Shown here piece by piece: positions 1-12,183 of a stretch of DNA of 64,000 nt. The notes beneath the pieces were generated by a model that was not told the DNA's origin, searched no databases, and saw only the letters and a program-made list of their open reading frames with translations. Position numbers and translations under genes: made by a program. The DNA lies in NCBI RefSeq assembly GCF_028682475.1, contig NZ_JANHLE010000006.1, positions 1 through 64,000 on the forward strand, given 5' to 3'. How positions within the stretch are numbered: position 1 is the stretch's first letter; every line of letters begins with the position of its first letter. This stretch comes from Pseudomonas putida. Lineage in GTDB: Bacteria > Pseudomonadota > Gammaproteobacteria > Pseudomonadales > Pseudomonadaceae.

Positions 1-4
1 GGTA

Positions 5-30
5 TGTGGGAGCGGGCTTGCCCCGCGATG
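5..30. repeat. Single REP palindrome unit
   Basis: One copy of the short GC-rich REP unit (core GAGCGGGCTTGCCCCGCGAT) lies just downstream of the AI-2E transporter stop codon. The same core recurs as inverted pairs at about 2922, 22498, 33285, 39081 and 46291. A partner arm could lie left of the window. Such repeats are extragenic in P. putida-group genomes and are thought to be moved by RAYT transposases. Confidence 0.85.
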
Positions 31-33
31 CTT

Positions 34-1104
34 TCACAACAACGGCGCGACAGGAGGCTCCTGCCGCGGCCAGGCATCGAGCACTGCCTTGAACAGGGTC
101 GCCAGCGGAATCGCAAAGAAGATCCCCCAGAACCCCCACAGCCCGCCAAACAGCAAAACCGCGCAGATGATCACCACCGGGTGCAGGCTCACCGCCTCGG
201 AGAACAGCAGCGGCACCAGAACGTTGCCATCCAGCGCCTGGATGATCGCGTAGACCGCCATCAGGTAGATGAACTGATCGCCCCAACCCCACTGGAACAA
301 GGCAATCAGCGTGACCGGCACCGTCACCACCACCGCGCCGACATACGGCACCACCACCGACAAGCCCACCAGCAACGCCAGCAGCGCCGCATAATTGAGC
401 CCCAGGGTGATGAAGGCAATGTAAGTCGCCCCACCGCAAATCAGGATTTCGATGCCTTTGCCACGAATGTAGTTGGCGATCTGCCGGTTCATTTCTTCGG
501 CCACCCGGTTCATCAACGTCCGCTCACGCGGCAGGTAACCGCTGACCCAGCGGGCAATCAGCTCGCGGTCCTTGAGGAAGAAGAACACCAGGATCGGCAC
601 CAGCACCAGGTAGATCATGATGTTGACCAGCAACGGCAGACTGGACAGCGAAAAGGTCAATGCCCATTGGCCGAACTTACCAATCTCCCCGCGCAGGGCC
701 TCAATCGCGCGCAGCACCTGTTCATCGGAAACCAGGTGCGGATAACGCTCAGGCAACAACAGCAACAGCGATTGCCACTTACCCAGCATCCCCGGCAGTT
801 CGTTCAGCAAGGTGATCAACTGATGCCAGAGCAAAGGCACCAGCACCAGCAAGAACACCCCCAGAGCCCCCATGAACAGGGTGAAAACCAGGCCGACGGC
901 ATAGCGGGTCGGCACCCGCAGACGCTCCAGGGCGTTGACCAGTCCCTGCATGAGGAACGCCAGGACCATACCGGCAAGCACCGGCGCGAGCATGCCGCCC
1001 AGGGTCAGGACGGCGGTGAAGGCCAGAAACAGCAAGACCGCCAATACCACCGCTTCTTCATCCGAGAAGTAGCGTTGCATCCAGTCGCGAAGCACCTTGA
1101 ACAT
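34..1104 (-). CDS. AI-2E/PerM family membrane transporter
   Basis: A 356-residue polytopic inner-membrane protein. It shows hydrophobic segments at about 20-60, 70-95, 150-180 and a C-terminal block of several helices (about 210-345), the layout of the AI-2E exporter/PerM family, whose members export small molecules or ions. The C-terminal part carries the family-like Gly-rich stretches (GLSVVVPYVGA, GGLWGFWGIFFAIPLA). It lies 23 bp downstream of the tusA-like gene on the same strand, so the two are probably co-transcribed. The substrate cannot be read from the sequence; AI-2 transport itself is not implied. Confidence 0.85.
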   Translation of the reverse strand: MFKVLRDWMQRYFSDEEAVVLAVLLFLAFTAVLTLGGMLAPVLAGMVLAFLMQGLVNALERLRVPTRYAVGLVFTLFMGALGVFLLVLVPLLWHQLITLLNELPGMLGKWQSLLLLLPERYPHLVSDEQVLRAIEALRGEIGKFGQWALTFSLSSLPLLVNIMIYLVLVPILVFFFLKDRELIARWVSGYLPRERTLMNRVAEEMNRQIANYIRGKGIEILICGGATYIAFITLGLNYAALLALLVGLSVVVPYVGAVVVTVPVTLIALFQWGWGDQFIYLMAVYAIIQALDGNVLVPLLFSEAVSLHPVVIICAVLLFGGLWGFWGIFFAIPLATLFKAVLDAWPRQEPPVAPLL

Positions 1105-1127
1105 TGACGATCCTTAGGGGAAAAAAC

Positions 1128-1367
1128 TCAGGCTTTGCGCAGCCAGTAGGTGTACACACCTGCCTCGGCTGTTTCGAGCAGCAGCGTATGACCGGCCAAT
1201 TTGGCAAAAGTGCGAAAATCGCGCTGCGATCCGGCATCGGTGGCGATCACCTTGAGTACCGCACCACTGGCCAGGCGATTGAGCTCCATCTTCGCCTTGA
1301 GCAGCGGTAGCGGGCAGTTCAGGCCGCAGGCGTCGAGTTCAGCGTCAAACGTCGGGGTATCGCTCAT
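1128..1367 (-). CDS. tusA: TusA family sulfurtransferase
   Basis: A 79-residue protein with the TusA/SirA-like fold. The signature CPLPLLKAK follows Leu-Asn near residues 17-26 and contains the Cys-Pro-x-Pro motif whose Cys carries persulfide sulfur. TusA relays sulfur from IscS to TusBCD for 2-thiolation of tRNA wobble uridine, and also serves other sulfur pathways. A good ribosome site (CAGGAGTAACCG) precedes the ATG. It is divergent from the M48 protease gene. Pseudomonas often encodes more than one TusA paralogue, so the exact sulfur acceptor is uncertain. Confidence 0.85.
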   Translation of the reverse strand: MSDTPTFDAELDACGLNCPLPLLKAKMELNRLASGAVLKVIATDAGSQRDFRTFAKLAGHTLLLETAEAGVYTYWLRKA

Positions 1368-1475
1368 CGGTTACTCCTGGCAGGCAGAATCAATCAAGCT
1401 GGGTAGAATACCGCCACTGGTCGCCAACGTGTGAGCCAGCTACAGTAAGGCTCTTTGTCGACCAGAGCTTCGTGC

Positions 1476-2909
1476 ATGAATTTTCTGCGCCCTACCCTGC
1501 TGACGCTGGCCTGTTTGATGGCGCTCCCCAGCCATGCCGACGACCTGCCGTCACTTGGCGACGCCAGTTCTGCCATTGTTTCCCCGCAACAGGAACACCA
1601 GCTGGGCCGCGCCTGGCTCAGCCTGCTGCGGGGCAATGTCAATCAACTGAACGATCCCCAGCTCAAGGACTATGTCGAAACCAGCGTCTATCGCCTGGCT
1701 GAAACCAGCCAGTTGCAGGACCGGCGCCTGGAATTCATCCTCATCGACAGCCGGGAACTCAACGCCTTTGCCGCCCCTGGCGGGATTGTCGGGGTCAACG
1801 GCGGCCTGTTCCTCAACGCCCAGACCGAAGGCGAGTACGCCTCGGTACTGGCCCACGAACTGGCGCACTTGTCGCAACGCCACTTTGCCCGCGGCGTCGA
1901 GGCCCAGCAGCGTATGCAGTTGCCGATGATGGGTGCGCTACTGGTCGGCATCGTCGCTGCTGCCGCCGGTGCCGGCGATGCCGGTATCGCCGCGATTGCC
2001 GGCACCCAGGCTGCAGCCATTCAGGAGCAGCGGCGCTTCTCGCGGCAAAACGAACAGGAAGCCGACCGCATCGGTATCCAGAACCTGGAAAAAGCCGGTT
2101 ACGACCCGCGCAACATGCCAAGCATGTTCGAACGCCTGATGCGTCAGTACCGCTACGACGCCAAGCCGCCGGAATTCCTCCTGACTCACCCGGTCACCGA
2201 ATCGCGTATCGCCGACACCCGCAACCGTGCCGAGCAGGCGCCCCAGGGCGGCACCGAAGACAGCGCCCGCTATCAATTGATCCGCGCCCGTGTCGCACTG
2301 ATCTACGAAGGCACCCCGGGCCTTGCGGCCAAGCGCTTCCGCGCGCAACTGGATGAGAACCCCAAGCTCGACTCAGCCCGCTACGGCCTGGCCCTGGCGC
2401 TGATCAAGGGTGGCCGCCTCAACGAAGCGCGGGATGCGCTCAAGCCGTTGCTCGACAAAGCGCCCAACGATGTCACCTACAACCTGGCGCAGATTGACCT
2501 GGACGTGACCAACAATCGCCTGGCCGATGCCCAGCAGCGGGTCGAGCGCATGCGTACGCTGTACCCGGCCAACTACCCGCTGCAGCAGGCGCGGATTGAC
2601 CTGCTGCTCAAGCAGAACCGTCCGGCCGAAGCGGAAAAGGCCCTGGATGCGCTGCTCAAGAATCGTCCGCAAGATCCGGACGTCTGGTATGACGTGGCAG
2701 AGGTTCGCGGCTTGTCCGGCAATACCATCGGCTTGCACCAGGCGCGTGCCGAGTACTTTGCCCTGGTCGGCGACTTTGATCAGGCGCTGCAGCAGCTCGA
2801 CTACGCCAAGCAGCGGGCTGGCAACAACTTCGTGTTGGCGTCGAAGATCGATGCGCGTCAGCGCGAGCTGCTGGAGCAGCAGCGGATGGTCAAGGACATG
2901 ATGCGTTAA
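1476..2909 (+). CDS. Periplasmic M48 metalloprotease with TPR domain (BepA-like)
   Basis: A 477-residue protein starting at the ATG at 1476. The reading frame is open to a TTG at 1455, but the ATG gives a clean signal peptide (MNFLRPTLLTLACLMALPSHA). The M48 peptidase domain has the zinc motif HELAH at about residues 129-133 and the third ligand in EQEADRIG about 60 residues later. The C-terminal half (about 270-477) is made of TPR-like helical pairs. This is the architecture of BepA/YfgC, which acts with the BAM machinery in outer-membrane protein and LptD assembly or degradation. The neighbours give no extra functional hint. Confidence 0.85.
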   Translation: MNFLRPTLLTLACLMALPSHADDLPSLGDASSAIVSPQQEHQLGRAWLSLLRGNVNQLNDPQLKDYVETSVYRLAETSQLQDRRLEFILIDSRELNAFAAPGGIVGVNGGLFLNAQTEGEYASVLAHELAHLSQRHFARGVEAQQRMQLPMMGALLVGIVAAAAGAGDAGIAAIAGTQAAAIQEQRRFSRQNEQEADRIGIQNLEKAGYDPRNMPSMFERLMRQYRYDAKPPEFLLTHPVTESRIADTRNRAEQAPQGGTEDSARYQLIRARVALIYEGTPGLAAKRFRAQLDENPKLDSARYGLALALIKGGRLNEARDALKPLLDKAPNDVTYNLAQIDLDVTNNRLADAQQRVERMRTLYPANYPLQQARIDLLLKQNRPAEAEKALDALLKNRPQDPDVWYDVAEVRGLSGNTIGLHQARAEYFALVGDFDQALQQLDYAKQRAGNNFVLASKIDARQRELLEQQRMVKDMMR

Positions 2910-2921
2910 TGATGTGACAAG

Positions 2922-2978
2922 CATCGCGGGGCAAGCCCGCTCCCACAGGCGCTGTGGGAGCGGGCTTGCCCCGCGATG
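2922..2978. repeat. Inverted pair of REP units
   Basis: Two nearly perfect inverted copies of the REP core (arms 2922-2946 and 2954-2978) are separated by only 7 bases, so the whole can fold into a long hairpin. It lies between the convergent M48 protease and nadA genes and may protect or terminate both 3' ends. The spacer is short and differs from the conserved spacer of the pairs at 22498, 39081 and 46291. Confidence 0.9.
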
Positions 2979-2987
2979 TGGGATTCC

Positions 2988-4046
2988 TCAAGCGTTACCG
3001 GACAACTTCATCCGCGCCGCCTGAGTAAAATCGAGCATGCGCTTGAGCGGCTTGATCGCCTGGGGAATCAGCGCAGGCTCGACGAAGATCTCGTTACTGC
3101 CCTCACGCAGGCACTGCAGGGTGCGTTCCAGGGTGTTCATGGCCATCCACGGACAGTGAGCACAGCTACGGCAAGCTGCGCCGTTACCGGCCGTAGGGGC
3201 TTCAATGAAGACCTTGTCCGGGCACAGCTGCTGCATCTTGTAGAAGATGCCGCGGTCGGTGGCGACGATGAAGGTCTTGTTCGGCAGCGTTTGCGCCGCC
3301 GCAATCAGCTGGCTGGTAGAGCCCACGGCATCCGCCAGATCAATCACCGCCTCCGGCGATTCCGGGTGCACGAGGATCGCAGCATCAGGGTACAAGGCCT
3401 TCATATCGGCCAGCTGCCGCGACTTGAACTCTTCATGGACGATGCAGGCACCATCCCAGAGCAGCATGTCAGCGCCGGTCTGTTTCTGGATGTAGCGGCC
3501 CAGGTGCTGGTCCGGGCCCCAGATGATGGTTTCGCCGTTGTCCATCAGGCTCTCGACGATTTCCAGCGCGCAGCTGGAGGTCACCACCCAGTCGGCACGG
3601 GCTTTGACCGCTGCCGAGGTGTTGGCGTAAACCACCACGGTGCGCTCCGGGTGCTTGTCGCAGAACGCCGAAAACTCTTCGACCGGGCAACCCAGGTCAA
3701 GCGAGCAGGTCGCTTCCAGGGTCGGCATCAGGACGCGTTTTTCCGGGTTGAGGATTTTTGCCGTCTCGCCCATGAAGCGCACGCCGGCGACAATCACCGT
3801 GCTGGCTTCGTGCTTGTTGCCGAAACGGGCCATTTCCAGCGAGTCGGACACACAGCCGCCGGTTTCCTCGGCCAGCGCCTGGATCACCGGATCACAGTAG
3901 TAATGGGCAACCAGCACCGCGTTCTGCGCCTTGAGTTCGGCGGCGATGGCGGCACGGTAGTCAGCCTCTTGCTCAGGCGTCAGCGGCTTGGGCTGCTTGG
4001 CATCGAGGTGGGCTTGGACCAAAAGGCGTTCGGAAATCTGGGTCAT
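2988..4046 (-). CDS. nadA: Quinolinate synthase
   Basis: A 352-residue NadA. The ATG at 4046 ([10 protein letters not shown]) is preferred over an in-frame ATG at 4160. NadA condenses iminoaspartate with dihydroxyacetone phosphate to quinolinate in de novo NAD synthesis, using a [4Fe-4S] cluster. Three conserved Cys regions are visible: [21 protein letters not shown] and [10 protein letters not shown]. The HYYCDP substrate motif is near residue 50. The gene appears to be monocistronic, with a REP pair downstream. The 233-bp gap upstream holds a hairpin terminator belonging to the next gene. Confidence 0.97.
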   Translation of the reverse strand: MTQISERLLVQAHLDAKQPKPLTPEQEADYRAAIAAELKAQNAVLVAHYYCDPVIQALAEETGGCVSDSLEMARFGNKHEASTVIVAGVRFMGETAKILNPEKRVLMPTLEATCSLDLGCPVEEFSAFCDKHPERTVVVYANTSAAVKARADWVVTSSCALEIVESLMDNGETIIWGPDQHLGRYIQKQTGADMLLWDGACIVHEEFKSRQLADMKALYPDAAILVHPESPEAVIDLADAVGSTSQLIAAAQTLPNKTFIVATDRGIFYKMQQLCPDKVFIEAPTAGNGAACRSCAHCPWMAMNTLERTLQCLREGSNEIFVEPALIPQAIKPLKRMLDFTQAARMKLSGNA

Positions 4047-4245
4047 GATCGCTGGACCTGCAGGCGCTTGTGCGCGTAAGTCGAGTGTATCACCGAGCCC
4101 TGGCAAATCGGTTAGCGGCTCTGCAAGCAAGGCGCTGAACGGCGCTGCTGGCAGAACCAAAGACCTTCTGCGGCCTCGGGTTTTTATGGGATGCCGAAGG
4201 CTACAGATAATCGGATGAATTCAAAAGGTTTTTTTAGTCAAACAA

Positions 4246-4273
4246 GCCCCGGAGCGACTGACCGCTCCGGGGC
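4246..4273 (-). terminator. Intrinsic terminator of the DUF945 gene
   Basis: A GC-rich inverted repeat, CCCCGGAGCG and CGCTCCGGGG around a 5-base loop, is followed on the minus strand by CTTGTTTG. It sits a few bases past the DUF945 stop codon. The T-run is imperfect. Confidence 0.7.
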
Positions 4274-4279
4274 AAGCCA

Positions 4280-5779
4280 TCACCCTTCGGCCGGGTGCAT
4301 GGCACCAAGGTTGGCCATGATCAGGCTGGCAAACTGCTCGACGGTCATTTTCTGGCCGTTGAAGTCGACCATGCCGTCGGCATAGTGCACGTTCGCCAGG
4401 ATGTCGTTGCCCTGTACCGTGGCCATCTGGCTCTGCACGGCCATCATGCCGAGCATCTCCCCGGTTTGCGACGCTTGCTGGGCCAGCAGCTGCGCGTCGC
4501 TCTGGCCCTGCAGGCGGGCCTGCAAGGTAGCCAGGTCGCCAATCATGGGTTTGGACAACTGCAGCGTGCTTTGCACCTGGGTGATCATCTGCTTGTACAG
4601 TTCAGCCGATGGCAGTTCCAGGGAAGACGGCTTGCCCAGGTCGACACTCAGCTTGAAGTGGCTTTCACCATTGGCCGTCTTGAACGAAAAGTCCTCCAGG
4701 GCAATCTGCGGCTTCGCCGCCAGCAGTTGCTGGACGTTGGCGCTGACCTTGGTCTTTTCCGCCTCGGTCATCGGCAAGGTCGGCAACACCTGACCTTGCG
4801 CGGCAGCCGCCTCGAACTCCGGCAGACGGCTCTGGTACCACGCAATCAGGGTCTGCATGGCAGGCATATCGATGTTCTTCATATTCCAGACCATTGCACT
4901 GGAACCGACCGGCTGGCCATCAAAGTTGATGTCGCCAACCTTGTAGACGATGCTGCCGCCAAACTGATCGCCATCCGCGCGGGACTCGCTGTTCTGCTCA
5001 AGTTGCTTGAGCAACAGGACCTTCTGCTCCTCGCCCAGGCTCGCACTGACCTGCTCAAGCTTCATGTCGGTGCTGCCGACATAGAAACCATAAGGCGTCT
5101 TGTTCAAGTCACCGACAAGGCTCAGGTTCTTCAGTTCCAGCTTCAAGCGCCCGCTTTGCTCATCAACATGGTTCAGGCTAAAGCTTGGCGCAACACCGCT
5201 GAACTTGATCTGCTCGCCATCGCGCGTACCGCTGGCCTGAATGGTCAGACCGGAGAATTGAGTGACGGCCCCGCCCACCTCGGTCACTTGCATGGGCGGC
5301 ATGATCAGCGTGCCGTCTGTCGAGCCGTCGTAGCCCAGGCTGTTCTGCCCGTATACCGGCGGCACCTCAGCGCTGGCGGCGAACCACTGGGCAGTGAACG
5401 CGTCCTTCTCCAGGGCGTAGTTACTGGCCGCCATAACCGGCATGAGCTTCAACGCCTTGACCCGGCTCCAGGGCAACGGGCCGTGCTCGATCTGATCGAC
5501 AAAGCCCAGCTCGAAACTCTCCGTCCCCTCAGCGCCCTTGAGCTCGGTGACCTTGACCCGGTACCGCGCGGTGCTGGAGAACAGGTGCGATTCCAGCGAT
5601 GCCAGCTCCAGGGTCACTTTGCCGCTCAACCCCGACGACTGCTTGAGCTGGACATTGGCTTGCGCCATGGCCTGCTCGAGCACTTCAGGCAATTGCTTGC
5701 CGGTGTACCAGGCGCCGGCCGTGCACACTGCAGCCACGGCAACTACCAGACCTGAAAGTACACCCACTGTTTTCTTCAT
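4280..5779 (-). CDS. DUF945 (YdgA-like) protein
   Basis: A 499-residue protein starting at MKKTVGVLSG (ATG 5779); the frame is open to 5857 without a better start. One N-terminal hydrophobic segment (about residues 4-22) acts as signal or membrane anchor. The rest is predicted to be periplasmic, rich in beta-strand and long helices, as in the DUF945/YdgA family. The YdgA region contains the typical W(Y/F)TGKQLP-like segment just after the anchor. No catalytic motif is visible and its function is unknown. It is followed by a hairpin terminator, so it is probably monocistronic. Confidence 0.8.
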   Translation of the reverse strand: MKKTVGVLSGLVVAVAAVCTAGAWYTGKQLPEVLEQAMAQANVQLKQSSGLSGKVTLELASLESHLFSSTARYRVKVTELKGAEGTESFELGFVDQIEHGPLPWSRVKALKLMPVMAASNYALEKDAFTAQWFAASAEVPPVYGQNSLGYDGSTDGTLIMPPMQVTEVGGAVTQFSGLTIQASGTRDGEQIKFSGVAPSFSLNHVDEQSGRLKLELKNLSLVGDLNKTPYGFYVGSTDMKLEQVSASLGEEQKVLLLKQLEQNSESRADGDQFGGSIVYKVGDINFDGQPVGSSAMVWNMKNIDMPAMQTLIAWYQSRLPEFEAAAAQGQVLPTLPMTEAEKTKVSANVQQLLAAKPQIALEDFSFKTANGESHFKLSVDLGKPSSLELPSAELYKQMITQVQSTLQLSKPMIGDLATLQARLQGQSDAQLLAQQASQTGEMLGMMAVQSQMATVQGNDILANVHYADGMVDFNGQKMTVEQFASLIMANLGAMHPAEG

Positions 5780-5831
5780 GAATTGTTCCGCTTGTCCATT
5801 TGTTGAGAGTTGTTGCAGCAAGGCCAGTGGC

Positions 5832-6701
5832 CTATTCGTTGACGTCCATGAACTCACGCGCCCAGACGATGTAGTCGCCCGGTACGGTGTAGGTATGGGT
5901 AAGTTCGGTAGCGCTCAGGTCCGAGGCGCTGCTGGTGATCCGGCGCTGTTCGCGCAGGCAGTCGTAGGTGGCCTTGATCGCGGCGAAATAAGCGCCGTGA
6001 CCATCGACGGCAATGCGCACGCCCAGTTGCGCCAGGCGGGCATCGTCGTGCAGTTGCGGGTTGCCGTAGGTCACCAGCATCAACGGCACGCTGAGGTGTT
6101 TGGCGATCTGTTCCAGGTGGTCGAAATCACGGATGCCGACCATGCACAGCGCGTCGGCACCGGCATTCTGATAGGCCACGGTACGGGCAATCACTTCTTC
6201 GACCGGAATCAACGCGGCGTTGGTCCGGGCGATGATCGACAGCTCCGGGTCGACGCGCGCTTCCAGGGCCGCGCGGATCTTGCCGACGCCCTCGGCAATG
6301 CTGATCAGGTCGGTGGACTTGCGCCCGAACTGGGCGGGCAGCAGGGTGTCTTCGATGGTCAGCGCGGCGATGCCGGCACGCTCCAGCTCAGTGACCGTGC
6401 GCATCACGTTCAAGGCGTTGCCGTAGCCGTGGTCGGCGTCGGCAATCACCGGCAACTGGGCCACCCGGCCAATGCGCGTGGCCTGTTCGGCGAACTCGCT
6501 GAGGGTAATCAGGGCAAAATCAGGTGCAGCCAGCACCTGCAGGGAAGCGACCGAACCACCGAGGATACCCACCTCGAAACCCAGGTCGGCGGCGATACGC
6601 GCCGACATCGGGTCAAACACGGAAGCCGTGTGGTAACAGGCAGGGGAAGCAAGGAGTTGACGAAACGCGCGACGCAGGTCTTGGTGGGAGGCTCTTGGCA
6701 T
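5832..6701 (-). CDS. Oxaloacetate decarboxylase (isocitrate lyase/PEP mutase superfamily)
   Basis: A 289-residue single TIM-barrel protein of the ICL/PEP-mutase superfamily. It resembles the P. aeruginosa PA4872 type, which decarboxylates oxaloacetate to pyruvate with Mg2+. Visible motifs include [15 protein letters not shown] at the N-terminus, the metal-binding [10 protein letters not shown] segment near residue 85, and IEDTLLP (about 118). The isocitrate lyase KKCGH motif is absent, which argues against a lyase of the glyoxylate cycle. It lies upstream of and on the same strand as the DUF945 gene, with a 52-bp gap. Confidence 0.85.
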   Translation of the reverse strand: MPRASHQDLRRAFRQLLASPACYHTASVFDPMSARIAADLGFEVGILGGSVASLQVLAAPDFALITLSEFAEQATRIGRVAQLPVIADADHGYGNALNVMRTVTELERAGIAALTIEDTLLPAQFGRKSTDLISIAEGVGKIRAALEARVDPELSIIARTNAALIPVEEVIARTVAYQNAGADALCMVGIRDFDHLEQIAKHLSVPLMLVTYGNPQLHDDARLAQLGVRIAVDGHGAYFAAIKATYDCLREQRRITSSASDLSATELTHTYTVPGDYIVWAREFMDVNE

Positions 6702-6793
6702 GGTCTTTCCAATCTATCGACTTCATTTATTCGACAGAACATACCACTGCAGGCCCTCTCGCCGACAGGGTCAGATACGCAGCTTTTATCCGC

Positions 6794-7705
6794 TCAAGTG
6801 CGCCGTTGAGCGCGTTTGAGGGTTTCGCTGGGCAACTCCTTGAACAGTTGCTGGTAGCTGCTGGAGAAGCGGCCCAGGTGCCAGAACGACCAGTGCATGG
6901 CCACTTCGGCCACGGTACTGGCGCCCGCGCGGCTGCCCAGCAGCTCACGGCGCGCACTGTTCAGGCGGCGCAAACGCAGCCAGTGCGCCGGGGTCATGCC
7001 GGTAAAGGCCTTGAACGCCTGCTGCAGCTGACGCAGCGATACCCCGGCGACCTGCGCCAGCTCCAGCAGGTTGAGGGTCTCTTCCGGACAGTCAGCAGCC
7101 CACTCGCCGACCCGGCGCATGATCGTGCGCTCCTCGGTACGCCGCCACAGCGCGCCGCGGTCCAGGCGTACACAGGCGTTGTCGAGAATGAACAGGCAGT
7201 CTTCCAGCAGTTGCTCGGCCAGCGCTTCCCGGTTCGGCAGGTCGCTCTCCTCGCCCAGGCGCGTCAGGGTGCTGCTCAACCAGCGCCCGAACAGCGCGTT
7301 CTGCACCGAATTGAGCGGCGCCATGAACAGCCCTTCGAGGCGGGCGATATCCAGGCCGTGGCGCTGGACGAACTCGGGGCCGAACACCACCGCCACTTCC
7401 TGGTAGTTCTCCGGAGTGATCCAGATGTTGCGGCTCTCGCCGTTGAGCAGGTACAGGCTGTTGTCGGTGCGATCGAAGCAGAACGCCAGGGCGCCCGGCG
7501 GCGCACTGAAATTCTGCTCGACCCGGGTGTTCATGAATTCTTCGTAGATCTCCACGCCCTGCAGGTCCAGGCAACGCACCTGACCGGCAAAATGCCCGGG
7601 TGACATTTGCTGGTAATGCTGAGTCCAGCTGGGGGTGGCACGCACTTGTTCGCCGACGTCGGCGGTGCTGAAAGCTTGTACCTGAAACGGACTGTCCGTT
7701 GTCAT
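6794..7705 (-). CDS. AraC-family transcriptional regulator of the polyamine locus
   Basis: A 303-residue regulator starting at MTTDSPFQVQ (ATG 7705, preceded by AAAGAGC). The N-terminal 190 residues resemble a ligand-sensing AraC/EutR/FeaR-like domain. The C-terminal 100 residues hold two helix-turn-helix motifs (LLELAQVAGVSLRQLQQAFK and a second around VAEVAMHWSFWHLGRFSSSY). It is divergent from the glutamylpolyamine synthetase-like gene, with a shared 173-bp promoter region, and probably controls that operon. The inducer is not known from the sequence. Confidence 0.85.
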   Translation of the reverse strand: MTTDSPFQVQAFSTADVGEQVRATPSWTQHYQQMSPGHFAGQVRCLDLQGVEIYEEFMNTRVEQNFSAPPGALAFCFDRTDNSLYLLNGESRNIWITPENYQEVAVVFGPEFVQRHGLDIARLEGLFMAPLNSVQNALFGRWLSSTLTRLGEESDLPNREALAEQLLEDCLFILDNACVRLDRGALWRRTEERTIMRRVGEWAADCPEETLNLLELAQVAGVSLRQLQQAFKAFTGMTPAHWLRLRRLNSARRELLGSRAGASTVAEVAMHWSFWHLGRFSSSYQQLFKELPSETLKRAQRRT

Positions 7706-7878
7706 GAGCGGCTCTTTATGCACTCTTTTGGTGCATTTTATCCTGCGAAAAGTGGATAGATGGATGTTCAAGGCTCACCCAAGATAGACCTCAACGCGCT
7801 GCAGGGGAAGTCGTCCAGACGGCATACCGGCCTTGATCGCTGGTCCTGGCGCGGAATAAAACCAATAACGAGGTCTTT
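7706..7878. promoter_or_regulatory. Divergent promoter region between AraC regulator and polyamine operon
   Basis: A 173-bp intergenic region between divergent genes, expected to contain the promoters and AraC operator for both. I could not pick out convincing direct repeats or sigma boxes. A ribosome-binding stretch (AACGAGGTCTTT) precedes the ATG at 7879. Confidence 0.5.
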
Positions 7879-10375
<2,497 letters not shown>

Positions 10376-10389
10376 ACCACGGAGCCTCT

Positions 10390-11685
10390 ATGAATCCTGC
10401 TGCGCAACATGCCAGCTCCTACTACCGGGCATCGGTCGCTGCGATGCCTGAACACCCGGTGTTGAGCGCTGAACTGAGTGCCGACGTGTGTGTGATCGGC
10501 GGCGGCTTTACCGGCGTCAACACCGCCATCGAACTGGCCCAGCGCGGCCTCTCGGTGATCCTCCTGGAAGCCCGGCGCATCGGCTGGGGTGCCAGCGGGC
10601 GCAACGGTGGCCAGCTGATCCGCGGCATCGGCCATGAGGTCGAAGGTTTTGCCCGTTACGTTGGCCAGGACGGGGTGAAATACCTGCAGCGTGCCGGCAT
10701 CGAGTCGGTCGAAGTGGTGGCCAAGCGCATCAACGAGCACAACATCGACTGCGACCTGCGCTGGGGCTTTTGCGAACTGGCCAATACCCCGGCCCAGTTC
10801 GCCGCCTTTCGCGCCGAGCAGGACAGCCTGGCAGCCCTGGACTACCGCCACGAAACCCAACTGATCGGCCCTGAGCGGATGCACGAAGTGGTCGCCTCCT
10901 CGGTGTACGCCGGCGGCTTGATCGACCGTGGCTCGGGCCACCTGCACCCGCTCAACCTGGTGCTGGGCGAGGCGCAGGTGGCGGCCTCCCTCGGGGTGCG
11001 AATCTTTGAACACAGCCCGGTGCTGGAGATCAACCACGGCGCCACCGTACAGGTGCGCTGTGCCCACGGCAGCGTGCGGGCCGGCAGCCTGGTGCTGGCC
11101 TGCAACGCGCACCTGGAAGAACTCGAGCCACGCCTGAGCGGCAAGGTGCTGCCTGCAGGCAGCTACATCATCACCACCGAACCTTTGTCAGCCGCACAGG
11201 CCAAAGCACTGATCCCGCAGAACCTGGCGCTGTGCGACCAGAAAGTCGGCCTCGACTACTACCGGCTCACCGCGGACCGGCGCCTGCTGTTCGGCGGTGC
11301 CTGTCACTACTCCGGGCGCGACCCGCTGGACATCGCAGCGTACATGCGCCCGAAGATGCTCAAGGTGTTCCCGCAACTGGCCGACGCCCGCATCGAGTTC
11401 CAGTGGGGCGGCAAGATCGGCATCACCGCCAACCGCTTTCCCCAGGTTGGCCGCCTGTCGCAGCATCCCAACGTGTACTACGCCATGGGCTATTCCGGGC
11501 ATGGCCTGAACGTCACCCACTGGACCGCCCGGCTGCTCGCCGAGGCGATCGATGTCGGCCACAGCCAGGGCATGGATGTGTTCAGCGCCGTACCGCACAT
11601 GACCTTCCCCGGCGGCAAGGCCCTGCGCTCGCCGCTGCTGGCGCTGGGCATGATGTGGTATCGGCTGCGTGAAGTGCTGGGCTGA
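10390..11685 (+). CDS. FAD-dependent amine oxidoreductase (PuuB-like)
   Basis: A 431-residue DAO-family flavoprotein. The Rossmann motif VIGGGFTGVNTAIELAQRG lies at about residues 33-51, then the GRNGGQL segment typical of PuuB/gamma-glutamylputrescine oxidoreductase. The ATG at 10390 is chosen because a GGAG lies 7 bases upstream. An in-frame ATG at 10372 overlapping the preceding stop is possible. In the pathway it would oxidise the gamma-glutamylated amine to an aldehyde, releasing ammonia or amine and H2O2. The operon synthetase, binding protein, oxidase is coherent. Confidence 0.88.
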   Translation: MNPAAQHASSYYRASVAAMPEHPVLSAELSADVCVIGGGFTGVNTAIELAQRGLSVILLEARRIGWGASGRNGGQLIRGIGHEVEGFARYVGQDGVKYLQRAGIESVEVVAKRINEHNIDCDLRWGFCELANTPAQFAAFRAEQDSLAALDYRHETQLIGPERMHEVVASSVYAGGLIDRGSGHLHPLNLVLGEAQVAASLGVRIFEHSPVLEINHGATVQVRCAHGSVRAGSLVLACNAHLEELEPRLSGKVLPAGSYIITTEPLSAAQAKALIPQNLALCDQKVGLDYYRLTADRRLLFGGACHYSGRDPLDIAAYMRPKMLKVFPQLADARIEFQWGGKIGITANRFPQVGRLSQHPNVYYAMGYSGHGLNVTHWTARLLAEAIDVGHSQGMDVFSAVPHMTFPGGKALRSPLLALGMMWYRLREVLG

Positions 11686-11786
11686 GACTCGCGCTCCCTC
11701 CTCCAGGCCCTTGCCAGCGAAGCAATTGCAGCTACTGTCAGTTGAATTGCAGTTGCGCTGGGCAACGGCCACGGAGGAGAGAAACG

Positions 11787-12182
11787 ATGAGGACAATCAG
11801 CAAACTCTGCTTTTCAGGTGCGCTGCTGCTGGTGTTAGCCGGCTGCAGCAGCATTGATGCACGTACAACCGAGTACGTCGGGGTTGCCCATGCTGCCCCC
11901 ACCAGCGCCGCCAATGTCGAAGTGCTGCGCCGCGAACCGCTACGCCCACACGAACGACTGGGTGAAATTCTGGTCGATGCCAGCGTCGAGCCGGCACCGC
12001 CGATCAGCGAGGTCGAACAGAAGCTGCGTGACGAGGCCGCGAAGATCGGCGGTGATGCCGTGGTGGTGGTCTACGACCGCATCCAGCCGCAGTCGGCCTA
12101 TGTCAGCGGACCACTATGGGACCGTGACATCCATACGGTCGAAGGACGCAAACTCAAGGGCATCGTGATCAAGTACCAGTAG
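11787..12182 (+). CDS. Small lipoprotein of unknown function
   Basis: A 131-residue lipoprotein. The signal sequence ends in a lipobox (VLAGC, Cys about 20), and a strong GGAGGAGA lies upstream of the ATG. The mature part contains a VEVLRREPLRPHERLGEI stretch and a GGDAVVVVYDR segment, features shared by small conserved Pseudomonas lipoproteins with a YbjQ/DUF4156-like heavy-metal-binding-type fold. No catalytic residues are evident. It is convergent with the M23 peptidase gene, with one base between the stop codons. Confidence 0.75.
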   Translation: MRTISKLCFSGALLLVLAGCSSIDARTTEYVGVAHAAPTSAANVEVLRREPLRPHERLGEILVDASVEPAPPISEVEQKLRDEAAKIGGDAVVVVYDRIQPQSAYVSGPLWDRDIHTVEGRKLKGIVIKYQ

Positions 12183-12183
12183 T

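Noticed and set aside
4..1107. Plus-strand open frame opposite the AI-2E transporter
   Set aside because: His/Gln/Arg-rich low-complexity translation, typical of an antisense shadow of a GC-rich membrane protein gene.
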